Part shown: positions 43,640-51,050 of the stretch, piece after piece
Numbering within the stretch: position 1 is the stretch's first letter
Layout: each line of letters begins with the position of its first letter
NCBI RefSeq assembly: GCF_902506105.1
Contig: NZ_LR733303.1
Location: 248,001-312,000, forward strand
Origin: Aeromicrobium sp. 9AM
GTDB lineage: Bacteria; Actinomycetota; Actinomycetes; Propionibacteriales; Nocardioidaceae
DNA: 64,000 nt
Direction: 5' to 3'
Notes under the pieces: model-generated
Databases searched by the model: none
Told to the model about the DNA's origin: nothing
Seen by the model: the letters and a program-made list of their open reading frames with translations, nothing else
Translations under genes and position numbers: made by a program

Positions 43640-43804
43640 GCTTCCTCCATCGGTTGTGGAGTCCTCACTGTGGGCGCCCAACCAGGCTTTGGAAGGAGCA
43701 TCGAACCATCGCCGATGTTCTGTTCGTTCGTTCCCCGGGACAAATGGAACCGCTGACCAGGTGAGATGTGACGTTGTCGCGCAGTCTGGAACGCGTTGGT
43801 CGCC

Positions 43805-44140
43805 TCAGTCGGCAGGGAGTTTCAATCCAACCGTCAGACCCGCCGTGATTCCCAGCCCACCGCCTTCGAGCAGCACGTGGTCGTAGCTGACCCCGGCCTG
43901 TTTCAACCTTCGCCGCATGGCCGCGACAGGCGCTCCCGCAACCAACGAGTAGGCGTTCGAACGCAACGGCACCCACAGGTCGTGAGTGTCCGAGCGCATG
44001 TCTGTAACGCTAGTCGCGGCCACCGACACCCACTCACCGTTGACCTGGAAGCGTGCCCAGCACGGGGCGGGATTAGAGGCCGGGGAGTGTGGACGTTGCC
44101 GCGTACGCCCGGGATACGTCATCTGCTTGACGAGCCACAT
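43805..44140 (-). CDS. Hypothetical protein overlapping the integrase end
   Basis: Up to 111 aa. The convincing part is residues ~30-111 (ARFQVNGEWVSVAATSVTDM, LVAGAPVAAMRRRLKQAGVS, GGGLGITAGLTVGLKLP). The start is unclear: ATG codons at 44140 or 44122 overlap the integrase by ~50-70 nt, or a GTG near 44030 may serve. Same direction as the integrase and probably the next gene in its transcript. No family recognised. Confidence 0.45.
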   Translation of the reverse strand: MWLVKQMTYPGRTRQRPHSPASNPAPCWARFQVNGEWVSVAATSVTDMRSDTHDLWVPLRSNAYSLVAGAPVAAMRRRLKQAGVSYDHVLLEGGGLGITAGLTVGLKLPAD

Positions 44141-45278
44141 ACATGTCTTGGGTGATGCTCGTCTTGGAGTGACCCAGCCATTCGGACACCGACTTCAAGT
44201 CCAGCCCAAACCCACCGGCCTGAACAGGTGCCAGCGAGTATGAAGCATAGGAATGGCGAAGCCAATGGAACGTCCACTGCCAGTCGCAATTCGATGTCGC
44301 GTCGCCCGCAAGGTGCCCGGCACGGTCTGCCCATGCCGTGACCGACCGGTACCGCGGGAACAGCCAACCGTGGTGCGGGTCATCGGCAGGGCGTTTGAGC
44401 GAGTCGGCAATGAGACTTCGCGCGACGTCCGCTGTGGCGGTCCACATGAACGCGACGCGAGCTTTCTCACCCTTGGGCGGGACAGTTGCCGGCCAAGGCT
44501 CGGAACGGTCCAGCTGACTGGTGACAGCCACTACGCCGGTGTCCAAGTCAATGGAGTCGTGCCGAAGGGCCAGCAGCTCGTTGATACGCAACCCCGTGCC
44601 CAGAGCCAGCAGAACAAGGCGCTCCCCGTACCCGGGGTACTGCTCCTCGAATGCGGCCGCGAACTTCTGGATATCTGCCACCGACGGGCACCTATTCAGC
44701 GTGACGACATCATCACTGCCTGCGCTCGGTGCCGTGTTGTACGCCCTTTTCACGATGCTACGCCGACGGCGCGGTTCGCCGAACGGTTCAGCATCCACAA
44801 AGTAGCCATGGTCAACAGCCCAAGTCGTGAACGCGCTGACCGTTCGCGCAATCGACTTGACGGTTGCTTTCGACGCAGCGTTCTGGACCGCATAGTCGAA
44901 GATGGCCGACCAGTGACGCAACTCGATGTCAATGCAGCGGGTGGTCCCGACAAGCTCGGGAACCCACACGTTCCAGTTCGACTTGTACTGCGAAATGGTG
45001 CCCGCCGGTCGCTTGTTCTTACGCATCGAGATGAGCATGGCTTGAAACGCGGCATCCACAGTGGCGAAAACCTCCGGTTGCGCCCCATGCATCAGTGCCA
45101 ACTTGGCGCGGAGTCTAGTGGCCTCCGCCTCGGCGTTCTCCAGCGTGCCGCAACGCTGAATGCGGCGCTTCCCCTGTCCGGGAACGCCGCCGGTCCAATA
45201 ACAAATCCGACCATCGGCGTACACGCGCACCGGGTCCATGTCGCGCCGCATTCGGCGCGAAGTGCCTTTAGTGGACAC
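44073..45278 (-). CDS. Tyrosine-type site-specific integrase
   Basis: A 401-aa recombinase. The catalytic set is visible: R231 (LGTGLRINELLALRH), H338-x2-R341 (FHWLRHSYAS), H370 (SEWLGHSKTS) and nucleophile Y380 (TQDMYVARQ). An N-terminal arm-binding-like part (~15-60) and a core-binding SAM-like domain (~75-160) precede it. The GTG start at 45278 follows GAAGGGGG and overlaps the end of the excisionase gene by 11 nt. It would integrate and excise a mobile element at an attachment site. No tRNA or clear direct repeat is visible next to it. Confidence 0.9.
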   Translation of the reverse strand: MSTKGTSRRMRRDMDPVRVYADGRICYWTGGVPGQGKRRIQRCGTLENAEAEATRLRAKLALMHGAQPEVFATVDAAFQAMLISMRKNKRPAGTISQYKSNWNVWVPELVGTTRCIDIELRHWSAIFDYAVQNAASKATVKSIARTVSAFTTWAVDHGYFVDAEPFGEPRRRRSIVKRAYNTAPSAGSDDVVTLNRCPSVADIQKFAAAFEEQYPGYGERLVLLALGTGLRINELLALRHDSIDLDTGVVAVTSQLDRSEPWPATVPPKGEKARVAFMWTATADVARSLIADSLKRPADDPHHGWLFPRYRSVTAWADRAGHLAGDATSNCDWQWTFHWLRHSYASYSLAPVQAGGFGLDLKSVSEWLGHSKTSITQDMYVARQADDVSRAYAATSTLPGL

Positions 45279-45552
45279 GCGCAACCCCCTTCGAACGAGA
45301 CGGCGTCGTTCGCGAAACCGCCGCGAGAGCGTCAGCAGGGTGGGCTTCGGCCCCACGTGAAGGCAACTCAACCCAGGCGTAGATGGACTCATACGTCCAA
45401 CGAGGAAGCGAGCCCACCATGCGCGGTGCAGGAAACGTGGCGTCTTCGCGGCGTAGGTCCGCCAGATGGCGAATGCTTATCTGCAGGACGTCGGCGACTG
45501 CCTCTGGGTCGAGCATAGGTACGTGAAGAACTGAGGGGACTGTGTCAGGCAT
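45268..45552 (-). CDS. Excisionase / AlpA-like winged-helix DNA-binding protein
   Basis: A 94-aa protein. GGAGG lies 4 nt before the ATG at 45552. Residues ~10-50 form a MerR/AlpA-type winged helix (EAVADVLQISIRHLADLRRE, then FPAPRMVGSLPRWTYESIYA), the usual excisionase layout. It is followed by a Pro/Arg-rich tail. It overlaps the integrase start by 11 nt, so the two are co-translated. It probably bends DNA at the attachment site to steer excision, and may regulate the integrase. Confidence 0.8.
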   Translation of the reverse strand: MPDTVPSVLHVPMLDPEAVADVLQISIRHLADLRREDATFPAPRMVGSLPRWTYESIYAWVELPSRGAEAHPADALAAVSRTTPSRSKGVARVH

Positions 45553-45718
45553 GCACCTCCTCGTGCCGATGCGCCGCCGCCTGACAGTAAAAACGGGGCT
45601 CTCTTGAAGAAAAGTTTCCGGCTCCGCTCGTCGGCCGGTATATCTGCAAACGGAGCGCGCCGACGTACGCAATGCCATTTCGTTGACCTCCGCCGGGCAA
45701 TAGAAGAATCAGTCACTC

Positions 45719-45736
45719 TGTCGTATTAAAACGACA
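45719..45736. promoter_or_regulatory. TGTCG-N8-CGACA element before the 45738 gene
   Basis: TGTCGTATTAAAACGACA ends one base before the ATG at 45738. It shares arms and spacing with the element at 34981, and 18 of 22 bases including the start codon with that at 8094. TATTAA could act as -10 for a leaderless transcript. Confidence 0.5.
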
Positions 45737-45737
45737 C

Positions 45738-46211
45738 ATGTCAACCAAGTCCGAGGTAGTGGTTGACGTCCGCCCGTCCCCACGCACTGTCCGGGCACGA
45801 AGCCCCAGTGGGGCTCAACCGGAAAGGGGAATGGACGTGGCAAGACTGACAACAGAGGTTCAGCTAGTAGGGGACGAAGACGAGGTGTTGGCCTTTGTCG
45901 ACTACTTGGGCGAGGTTGAGGGTGACCTTTCGGTATTGATCTACCGTCATGCGTTCAACGAGTGGAAGTCGGCGATGACTGACGAGGTCCGCATGAGAGT
46001 CGAGGACTATGTTGGAGCGCCGCTGTTTGCGGCAGTAACTGAAGGCCCAGAGCAGTATCAGGACCAGTTGAGCATGATGCTGGCGGTCGTCAGTGACCGA
46101 TTCGCTCTGCGCGAGGCGCTTTGCCTAAGGACGTTGTTTGACTTTGCCGTAGGCGTCTGGCTTGTTGATCCTGTGACCGGGCGCAGCGACCACGTCGTGG
46201 TCGGCGAGTGA
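45738..46211 (+). CDS. Hypothetical protein divergent from the integrase genes
   Basis: 157 aa from ATG 45738 (leaderless, just after the TGTCG/CGACA element), or 126 aa from ATG 45831, which has GGAAAG upstream and begins where the sequence becomes orderly (RLTTEVQLVGDEDEVLAFVD). It is acidic and soluble, with hydrophobic helices (FALREALCLRTLFDFAVGVW). No family recognised. It is the last plausible gene of the mobile region. Confidence 0.5.
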   Translation: MSTKSEVVVDVRPSPRTVRARSPSGAQPERGMDVARLTTEVQLVGDEDEVLAFVDYLGEVEGDLSVLIYRHAFNEWKSAMTDEVRMRVEDYVGAPLFAAVTEGPEQYQDQLSMMLAVVSDRFALREALCLRTLFDFAVGVWLVDPVTGRSDHVVVGE

Positions 46212-46860
46212 CAGGACGCGGGACGACTCAGTCGCCCTCTAGGTCGATGACGAGTGGGCGAGTGCTGTCCAGACGGAGTCGCCAACGAGAGTGGGTGCAG
46301 GCCCGTCCGGACAGGCCGTTTGTCAGCCGTGCGCGGGCCGCCTTCCCGACCTTTTTTCACCTGGCCTGTTGCCATTCTCGGTCTGTGAAGCACGGGCCGC
46401 TGTTACCGCGACTCCGTCGCGGGCTACCTCTGTCCTCGCATTCGGCCAGTTCGGCCTCAACGTCTTCGAGTCGGACTTGGGCGGCCGGCAGCCTCGTGTC
46501 GATTGTGTCGATGTCGCGCGCGAGCCTCCGCGGCGGAATCAGATCGCTGGCACCCAGGCGGCGATGCCAGCGTCCTGTCGACGCACGTGCCGATTGGGTG
46601 CTTCTGAGTCTCCACACGGTCCAGATCCGCGCCCGACTCGTCTCCGCCTTGCTCGTCGCAGCCAGCGGGTATTGCTCGCAGCTGGAGCGGGTCTCGGCGT
46701 CGCCGCTTGTAAACTGACCGCGCTCCATCGTACGACCTTGGCCGGCGCCCCGGCGCCGTGATCTGTCGCCAGCCGGTGGCACAGGCGGCGGGATGATGGG
46801 TTGACGCGCGCGCCGTTACACCTACCTTCTTCATACAACCGCATATCTCGCCGCAGTCAG
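46212..46860. other. Gene-poor junction between mobile region and riboswitch
   Basis: Several overlapping frames exist on both strands but none has a convincing start or family. One leftward frame (46357-46782) includes a coiled-coil-like stretch (RLPAAQVRLEDVEAELAECE), the kind found in recombinase tails, and might be a relic. No att-type repeat was found by eye. Confidence 0.3.
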
Positions 46861-46861
46861 T

Positions 46862-47043
46862 CGGGAGAGTCCCACCATCACCATTGGATGGGCGCCGAAG
46901 GAGCAACACTCCCCAGAATCTCTCAGGCCCGCATACCGATTCGACTAGGCAACTCTGGAAAGTCGGGCTAAGCCCGCGCCCACGGTGCAAACCGTCTCAT
47001 TCGACGGTGAAGCTCTCAGGTACCGATGACAGAGCGGGGAGGC
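46862..47043 (+). promoter_or_regulatory. Tandem glycine riboswitch (gcvT element)
   Basis: Two aptamers. The first runs from CGGGAGAGTC at 46862, has the conserved GCCGAAGGAGCAA (46893-46905) and CTCTCAGG (46919-46926), and closes near CTCTGGAAAG. The second has ACGGTGAAGCTCTCAGGTACC (47004 on) and closes at CAGAGCGGGG. These are the hallmarks of the glycine riboswitch, which switches on glycine-cleavage genes when glycine is high. It lies ~145 nt before gcvT. Confidence 0.9.
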
Positions 47044-47088
47044 CAAGCAAGGCGTGTATCACGCGCGCCATGACACCGAAGGCCTCCC

Positions 47089-47190
47089 ATGACCATTTCC
47101 AGAGTTTCGGCTACCCCACTTATCGAAGGCAGCTTTGCCCGCAGACTTGAACGTCTCGGCCGTTGCGCCTGGGTCGGTGGTTCGCGATGA
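47089..47190 (+). CDS. 33-aa leader ORF before gcvT
   Basis: ATG 47089 to a TGA at 47188 that overlaps the gcvT ATG (ATGA). It begins MTISRVSATPLIEGSFARRL. It lies between the riboswitch and gcvT and could couple gcvT translation to its own. It may be a true leader peptide or the worn end of an older gene. Confidence 0.35.
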   Translation: MTISRVSATPLIEGSFARRLERLGRCAWVGGSR

Positions 47191-48332
47191 GCGAGCTGCG
47201 CAACACCGCGCTCTACGAAATCCACCGACAGCTCGGCGCATCATTCACCAGTTTCGCCGGTTGGAACATGCCAGTGCGCTACTCCTCGGACATTGAGGAG
47301 CATCACGCCGTAAGGGAGGCGGCTGGCCTTTTCGATCTGTCGCACATGGGACAGATTGAGCTAGAAGGTCCCGGCGCTGCCGGTGCACTTGATGCAGCCC
47401 TTGTCGGTTGGATCTCCAAGTTGGTCGTTGGCAAGGCCAAGTACACGATGATCTGCGATGACGCTGGGGGTGTCATCGACGACCTGGTGGTCTACCGGAC
47501 GGGCGAAGAGCAGTTCCTGGTCGTTGCGAACGCAAGCAACCATTCGACCGTGCTGACGCAGCTGCTAAGCCGGGCCGCGGAGTTCGACACCTCTGTAACT
47601 AATCGGTCGGAGACTGACGCACTTGTAGCGATCCAGGGGCCAGCTTCGCTGGAGATCCTCCGGCAGGTCACCGACGCCCCGATTGACACTTTGAAGTACT
47701 ACTCCATCCTGCGGTCCGTGATCAGCTTCGCTCCGGTCAAAATCGCCCGCACTGGTTACACGGGTGAGGATGGATTCGAGATCTACCTCAACAGTCGCGA
47801 GGCTGTGGGAGTCTGGAAGGCCTTGACCAAAGCTGGGGAGTCCAAGGGACTCAAGCCTGCCGGGCTGTCATGCCGCGACACGCTCCGCCTCGAGGCAGGG
47901 ATGCCGCTCTACGGGCACGAGCTCGACATCCGAACCACTCCATTCGATGCGGGGATGGGCCGGATCGTGGCCCTCGACAAGCCTTCGGACTTCGTGGGTA
48001 GGAAGTCGCTGGAGGAGCGATCACATCGCCCCGTCGAACGTGCGCTCGTCGGACTCGAGCTGGACGGACGACGAATCGCGCGCGAAGGACAGACAGTCCT
48101 GATCAAGGGGACAGACGAACCAATCGGCATCGTCACAAGCGGTGCCCCTTCGCCCACTCTCAGGTACCCGATCGCGATGGCTTACATCGACGCTCACTTC
48201 AACGAGGCGGGAACCGAAGTGGCCATCGACGAGAGTGACCGAAGACCTTGCGATCGGAGCGGCCGCCGAGGCGACCGGGCTGAGCGTTCATGCGCTGCGT
48301 TACTTCGAGGCAGAAGGAATGCTCCTTCGTGA
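47187..48332 (+). CDS. gcvT: Aminomethyltransferase (glycine cleavage T protein), altered C-terminus
   Basis: 381 aa. GcvT takes the methylamine from H protein, releases ammonia and makes methylene-tetrahydrofolate. Family features: FTSFAGWNMPVRYSS, DLSHMGQIELEG, GGVIDDLVVYR with the catalytic Asp, ARTGYTGEDGFEIY, SCRDTLRLEAGMPLYGHEL and GIVTSGAPSPTL. After AGTEVAIDES (about residue 350) the usual end (..R.v.lPFYkR) is missing; instead the frame runs 32 codons into the following MerR gene. So the last ~20 residues have been replaced, and activity may be weakened. No gcvH or gcvP is nearby. Riboswitch-controlled. Confidence 0.85.
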   Translation: MSELRNTALYEIHRQLGASFTSFAGWNMPVRYSSDIEEHHAVREAAGLFDLSHMGQIELEGPGAAGALDAALVGWISKLVVGKAKYTMICDDAGGVIDDLVVYRTGEEQFLVVANASNHSTVLTQLLSRAAEFDTSVTNRSETDALVAIQGPASLEILRQVTDAPIDTLKYYSILRSVISFAPVKIARTGYTGEDGFEIYLNSREAVGVWKALTKAGESKGLKPAGLSCRDTLRLEAGMPLYGHELDIRTTPFDAGMGRIVALDKPSDFVGRKSLEERSHRPVERALVGLELDGRRIAREGQTVLIKGTDEPIGIVTSGAPSPTLRYPIAMAYIDAHFNEAGTEVAIDESDRRPCDRSGRRGDRAERSCAALLRGRRNAPS

Positions 48333-48645
48333 CCTCCCGCGTACGGCGTCGGGCCGTCGCCGCTATGCCGCGGAGGACATCGAATGGATCCTTCTGTGCA
48401 ATCGGTTCCGCGCTTCCGGTATGCCCATCGAGACCATCGCCGCCTTCGCGGCGCTTGTCAGGGAGGGCCCTGGAAACGAACAACAGCGACTGGACCTCCT
48501 GCGAGCGCACGAGCACCGAGTTCGCGATGACATCGGGGTCCTTCTCGATCACCTCGCGGCCATCAGCGGCAAAGTCCGCGCCTACGAGCGGCACGTCGCC
48601 GAGGGTCGCGCTGCGAACGTGTGGAATCCGCTCCGCGCTCACTGA
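48235..48645 (+). CDS. MerR family transcriptional regulator
   Basis: A 136-aa regulator starting at GTG 48235. The N-terminal winged helix is typical (AIGAAAEATGLSVHALRYFE, then RRRYAAEDIEWILLCNRFRA), with the MIE/MPIETI region and a dimer helix (LDLLRAHEHRVRDDIGVLLD). No effector cysteines. It begins inside the altered 3' end of gcvT (98-nt overlap in another frame), which marks a junction rather than a normal operon. A short rightward frame follows to ~48827 without family match. Confidence 0.85.
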   Translation: MTEDLAIGAAAEATGLSVHALRYFEAEGMLLRDLPRTASGRRRYAAEDIEWILLCNRFRASGMPIETIAAFAALVREGPGNEQQRLDLLRAHEHRVRDDIGVLLDHLAAISGKVRAYERHVAEGRAANVWNPLRAH

Positions 48646-48862
48646 CACCCGACGACGGCGGTGAGCGACGATTAGCGCCAGCCCACTTGAAGGAAGCGCC
48701 CAGAGAGAATGTCGAACTCGTTGCCTTAGGTCTGTTCGAGACGTGGGTAGACGGCAACGCAGCCAGAAGAGATCCGCGAGTGGTAGCGCACCTTGAGTTG
48801 ACCACCGTATATGGCGTCCGAATGTGACGAGCACTGCTCCAGACACTCTGTCCGGCGTACTA

Positions 48863-48897
48863 CGGATCCGAGAGTGGGGCAAGACCTCTCGGATCCG
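48863..48897. terminator. Strong bidirectional terminator
   Basis: CGGATCCGAGAG and CTCTCGGATCCG form a perfect 12-bp stem around an 11-nt loop. It lies between the MerR gene and the leftward LysE remnant, next to the remnant's stop at 48900. Confidence 0.65.
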
Positions 48898-48899
48898 AT

Positions 48900-49250
48900 T
48901 TACAGCGAGGCAGTGAATCGCGAGCCATAAGACGTCAGCATGTTGATCAGGAAGGCAGCGTTACCTGCCGAAACGAACTGGGGGAGCAGGCCATGAAGAG
49001 ATGCAGCCATCTTGGGGTTGGCCAGACCGTTGATGAGGCCTTGCCGGATCGCGCGTCTACCGGGAAGTGTCGCGACTGGACCATCGTGACGCAGGGTGGT
49101 GTGAAAGTGAATGGCTACGAACAGGGACTGGTAACCGAGGCAGATCAAGTACGCCGCGCCCACGACCTCGATCGTGATGAACGCCGGTTCCGAGGCAGCG
49201 ATCAGGCCCATTGCTCCCAGCGCAGCGGCAAATGTCCAGACTGGCTTGAT
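48900..49250 (-). pseudogene. LysE-family exporter remnant
   Basis: An amino-acid exporter fragment of about 115 codons: TFAAALGAMGLIAASEPAF, VVGAAYLICLGYQSLFVA, IRQGLINGLANPKMAASLHG, LLPQFVSAG. These are the middle motifs of LysE/RhtB transporters (GaaYL..LG, NPK, PQF). The N-terminal ~45 residues with the PGP motif are absent, and the C-terminal helices are cut short, so it is a broken gene. An ATG at 49211 is only an internal Met. Confidence 0.7.
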
Positions 49251-49404
49251 TTGTCGCGACCGCCAGCCGCAGTGTCCGGAGGTGCGGGCTGTTCGATCCT
49301 TCGCCGTGACACGCTCGCATACAGGGTCGCCGCGGCGGATCTGGGCGCACCTGGGACTGATGGGCCATCCGCATCTGCGCCGGAAGCGAATGGCCCACCG
49401 GCCG

Positions 49405-50286
49405 TCAGTTGTGCATGAACTGGCTCAGGCGAGCCAGTCCGTCGTTCTCATATCCCGCCGAGATGGCTTGGTCGATGACGTTCTCTAGTCCCTTCAACGC
49501 TGCGACATTCAGACCGTGCCCCGTAGCAGCCTCAATGATGTGACCAACACCCGATTTCGCGGAGGCAATCGTCGAGCGATCTCCCGGGAACGACTGTGCA
49601 TCGATCTGAGCGCTGAAACGCTCGATGATCTCCGGCAGGAGAGCGCTCATGCCCTTGGCGAAGGCCGCGAATGTGCTCGCGGCGATTCCTTCGGCTTTCG
49701 CGAGCGCGAAGCCATGGACCACGCCGGACACTGTAGTTGAGAAGACGTCGAGCAGGGCCAGGTCGAGCGCCGCCGGCCTCCCGAAGTCGGGTCCCAAGTA
49801 GTGCGGAGACCCGCCTAGTGCCTCAGTGATCGGTCCAGCGGCCCCAAAGGTAGCCTCAGACCCGGCATAGAGAATCGTGGCGGCGGGTGTACCGATAGTC
49901 GGAGTGGGCGTCAGAATCGCCCCCTCCAAGTACTCGAGGTCCGCGTCACGTGCTGTCTCTGCCATGTCTCGCGCGTCCTGTGGCGCACCTGTTGTCAGGT
50001 TGATCACGATGTGATCGGGACGAAGAACGCTGAGGTCGCGGAACACCGAATGGACCGCTTCGTAGTCTCTCAGGCAGATCAGCACATACTGTGACCCACT
50101 CAGCGCTTCATGGAGATCTTCATGAGCCTCCGCGCCGGACTCGACGAGTTGCCGCGCCTTCTGGTGGGTGCGGTTCCAGACTGTGACCCCGTGCCCAGCC
50201 TGGAGAAGGGTGGTTGCGAGGGCTTGACCCATGGGGCCGAGCCCGACGACCGTTACTTGAGGAGATGAGGAATGAGAAGTGTTCAT
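49405..50286 (-). CDS. NADPH-dependent imine-reductase/6PGDH-like oxidoreductase
   Basis: A 293-aa oxidoreductase. The N-terminal Rossmann domain has VVGLGPMGQALATTLLQAGH and VWNRTHQKARQL (NADPH-type R), then VLICLRDYEAV and VINLTTGAPQDAR. The C-terminal all-helical domain (LALLDVFSTTVSGVVHGFAL, ALLPEIIERFSAQ) is that of the imine reductase/reductive aminase group, swapped between subunits. Substrate unknown. The ATG at 50286 is preferred, as earlier in-frame codons would cross the MerR operator. Divergent from the MerR at 50341, which probably controls it. Confidence 0.85.
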   Translation of the reverse strand: MNTSHSSSPQVTVVGLGPMGQALATTLLQAGHGVTVWNRTHQKARQLVESGAEAHEDLHEALSGSQYVLICLRDYEAVHSVFRDLSVLRPDHIVINLTTGAPQDARDMAETARDADLEYLEGAILTPTPTIGTPAATILYAGSEATFGAAGPITEALGGSPHYLGPDFGRPAALDLALLDVFSTTVSGVVHGFALAKAEGIAASTFAAFAKGMSALLPEIIERFSAQIDAQSFPGDRSTIASAKSGVGHIIEAATGHGLNVAALKGLENVIDQAISAGYENDGLARLSQFMHN

Positions 50287-50302
50287 GTCCGCACCGTAAA
50301 CA

Positions 50303-50318
50303 TTCACATCAGTGTGAA
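50303..50318. promoter_or_regulatory. MerR-type operator in a long-spacer promoter
   Basis: Inverted repeat TTCACA-TCAG-TGTGAA. On the minus strand TTGACC (50324-50319) is a -35, and a TTACGG lies 19 nt further on as a weak -10. The repeat fills the 19-nt spacer, the normal arrangement for MerR-regulated promoters. It would drive the oxidoreductase gene. Confidence 0.65.
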
Positions 50319-50340
50319 GGTCAAATGATAATTTCGATTC

Positions 50341-50712
50341 ATGAGAATTGGAGAACTGAGTCGTCTCACGGGCGTCAGCACTCGCTCGATCCGCTATTAC
50401 GAGGAGCAGGGGCTCATCGTCCCTGAGCGGCAGCTCAGTGGCTACCGGGCTTATGACGAATCGGCCGTCCGCCAGGTGCACCAGATAAAGGTCCTTCTTT
50501 CGGCGGGCCTCAACACCTCTGTGATCGCGGAAATTCTGCCGTGCATCGCCGATCCCGACAACGTGCTAGCGCCACCGTGTCCAGAACTCTTGGACGGCTT
50601 GGCGGCCGAGCGGGCGAAGCTCTCAGAATCGATCGATCGTCTCGAGGCGGCGCGACGCATCATGGACACCTTGATCGTCGATAGCGACAAGCCCTTCTCG
50701 GCCCGCCTTTGA
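50341..50712 (+). CDS. MerR family transcriptional regulator
   Basis: A 123-aa regulator. The N-terminal winged helix is MRIGELSRLTGVSTRSIRYY, EEQGLIVPERQLSGYRAYDE. The dimerisation coil follows (LLDGLAAERAKLSESIDRLE). Cysteines in LPCIADPDNVLAPPCPELL may help bind a ligand, but no clear metal motif is present. It is divergent from the imine-reductase-like gene; the shared 54-bp gap holds the operator at 50303. Confidence 0.9.
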   Translation: MRIGELSRLTGVSTRSIRYYEEQGLIVPERQLSGYRAYDESAVRQVHQIKVLLSAGLNTSVIAEILPCIADPDNVLAPPCPELLDGLAAERAKLSESIDRLEAARRIMDTLIVDSDKPFSARL

Positions 50713-51006
50713 CGTCACGCAGTCCTGGTGAGAAGCGCTACCCGTTCTGTACAGCTCGATGAGAAGAGGGCGGAGCAACCGACCTCGTTCTGTCATCTCG
50801 TAGACAGTTGTGGACGGGTAGCCAGAACATCGCTGCCGACGCAGAAGGCCGTCGCTGACCAACTGCCCCAACCGGTCGTTCAAGACCTTGTCGCTGATCT
50901 TGGACAGACGGGAGGCCAGCTCTTGGCCTGCCGTCGAGGCACCCGCAACCATCCGGCGATCGACGCCGGACGACGGGCTCTCAATGCGGCCGCCTTGTCG
51001 GCACAA
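50623..51006 (-). CDS. HxlR-type regulator, probably degraded
   Basis: A 127-aa frame. Residues ~28-90 match the HxlR winged helix (ASRLSKISDKVLNDRLGQLV, SDGLLRRQRCSGYPSTTVYE, MTERGRLLRPLLIELYR). The N-terminal segment lacks the family's C-P-v-x-x-x-l and kW-x-x-l-I signatures, and the last 30 residues read antisense through the MerR gene. That suggests a lost original stop and a worn start. Regulatory activity is doubtful. Confidence 0.5.
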   Translation of the reverse strand: MCRQGGRIESPSSGVDRRMVAGASTAGQELASRLSKISDKVLNDRLGQLVSDGLLRRQRCSGYPSTTVYEMTERGRLLRPLLIELYRTGSASHQDCVTSKAGREGLVAIDDQGVHDASRRLETIDRF

Positions 51007-51050
51007 GGTCGTGCAGCGCTGGAGTCATGGATGAGAGATGACAGGGGTGA

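Noticed and set aside
46208..46990. Several frames of 100-177 codons on both strands
   Set aside because: They overlap one another, and those at the right run through the riboswitch; none shows a family pattern.
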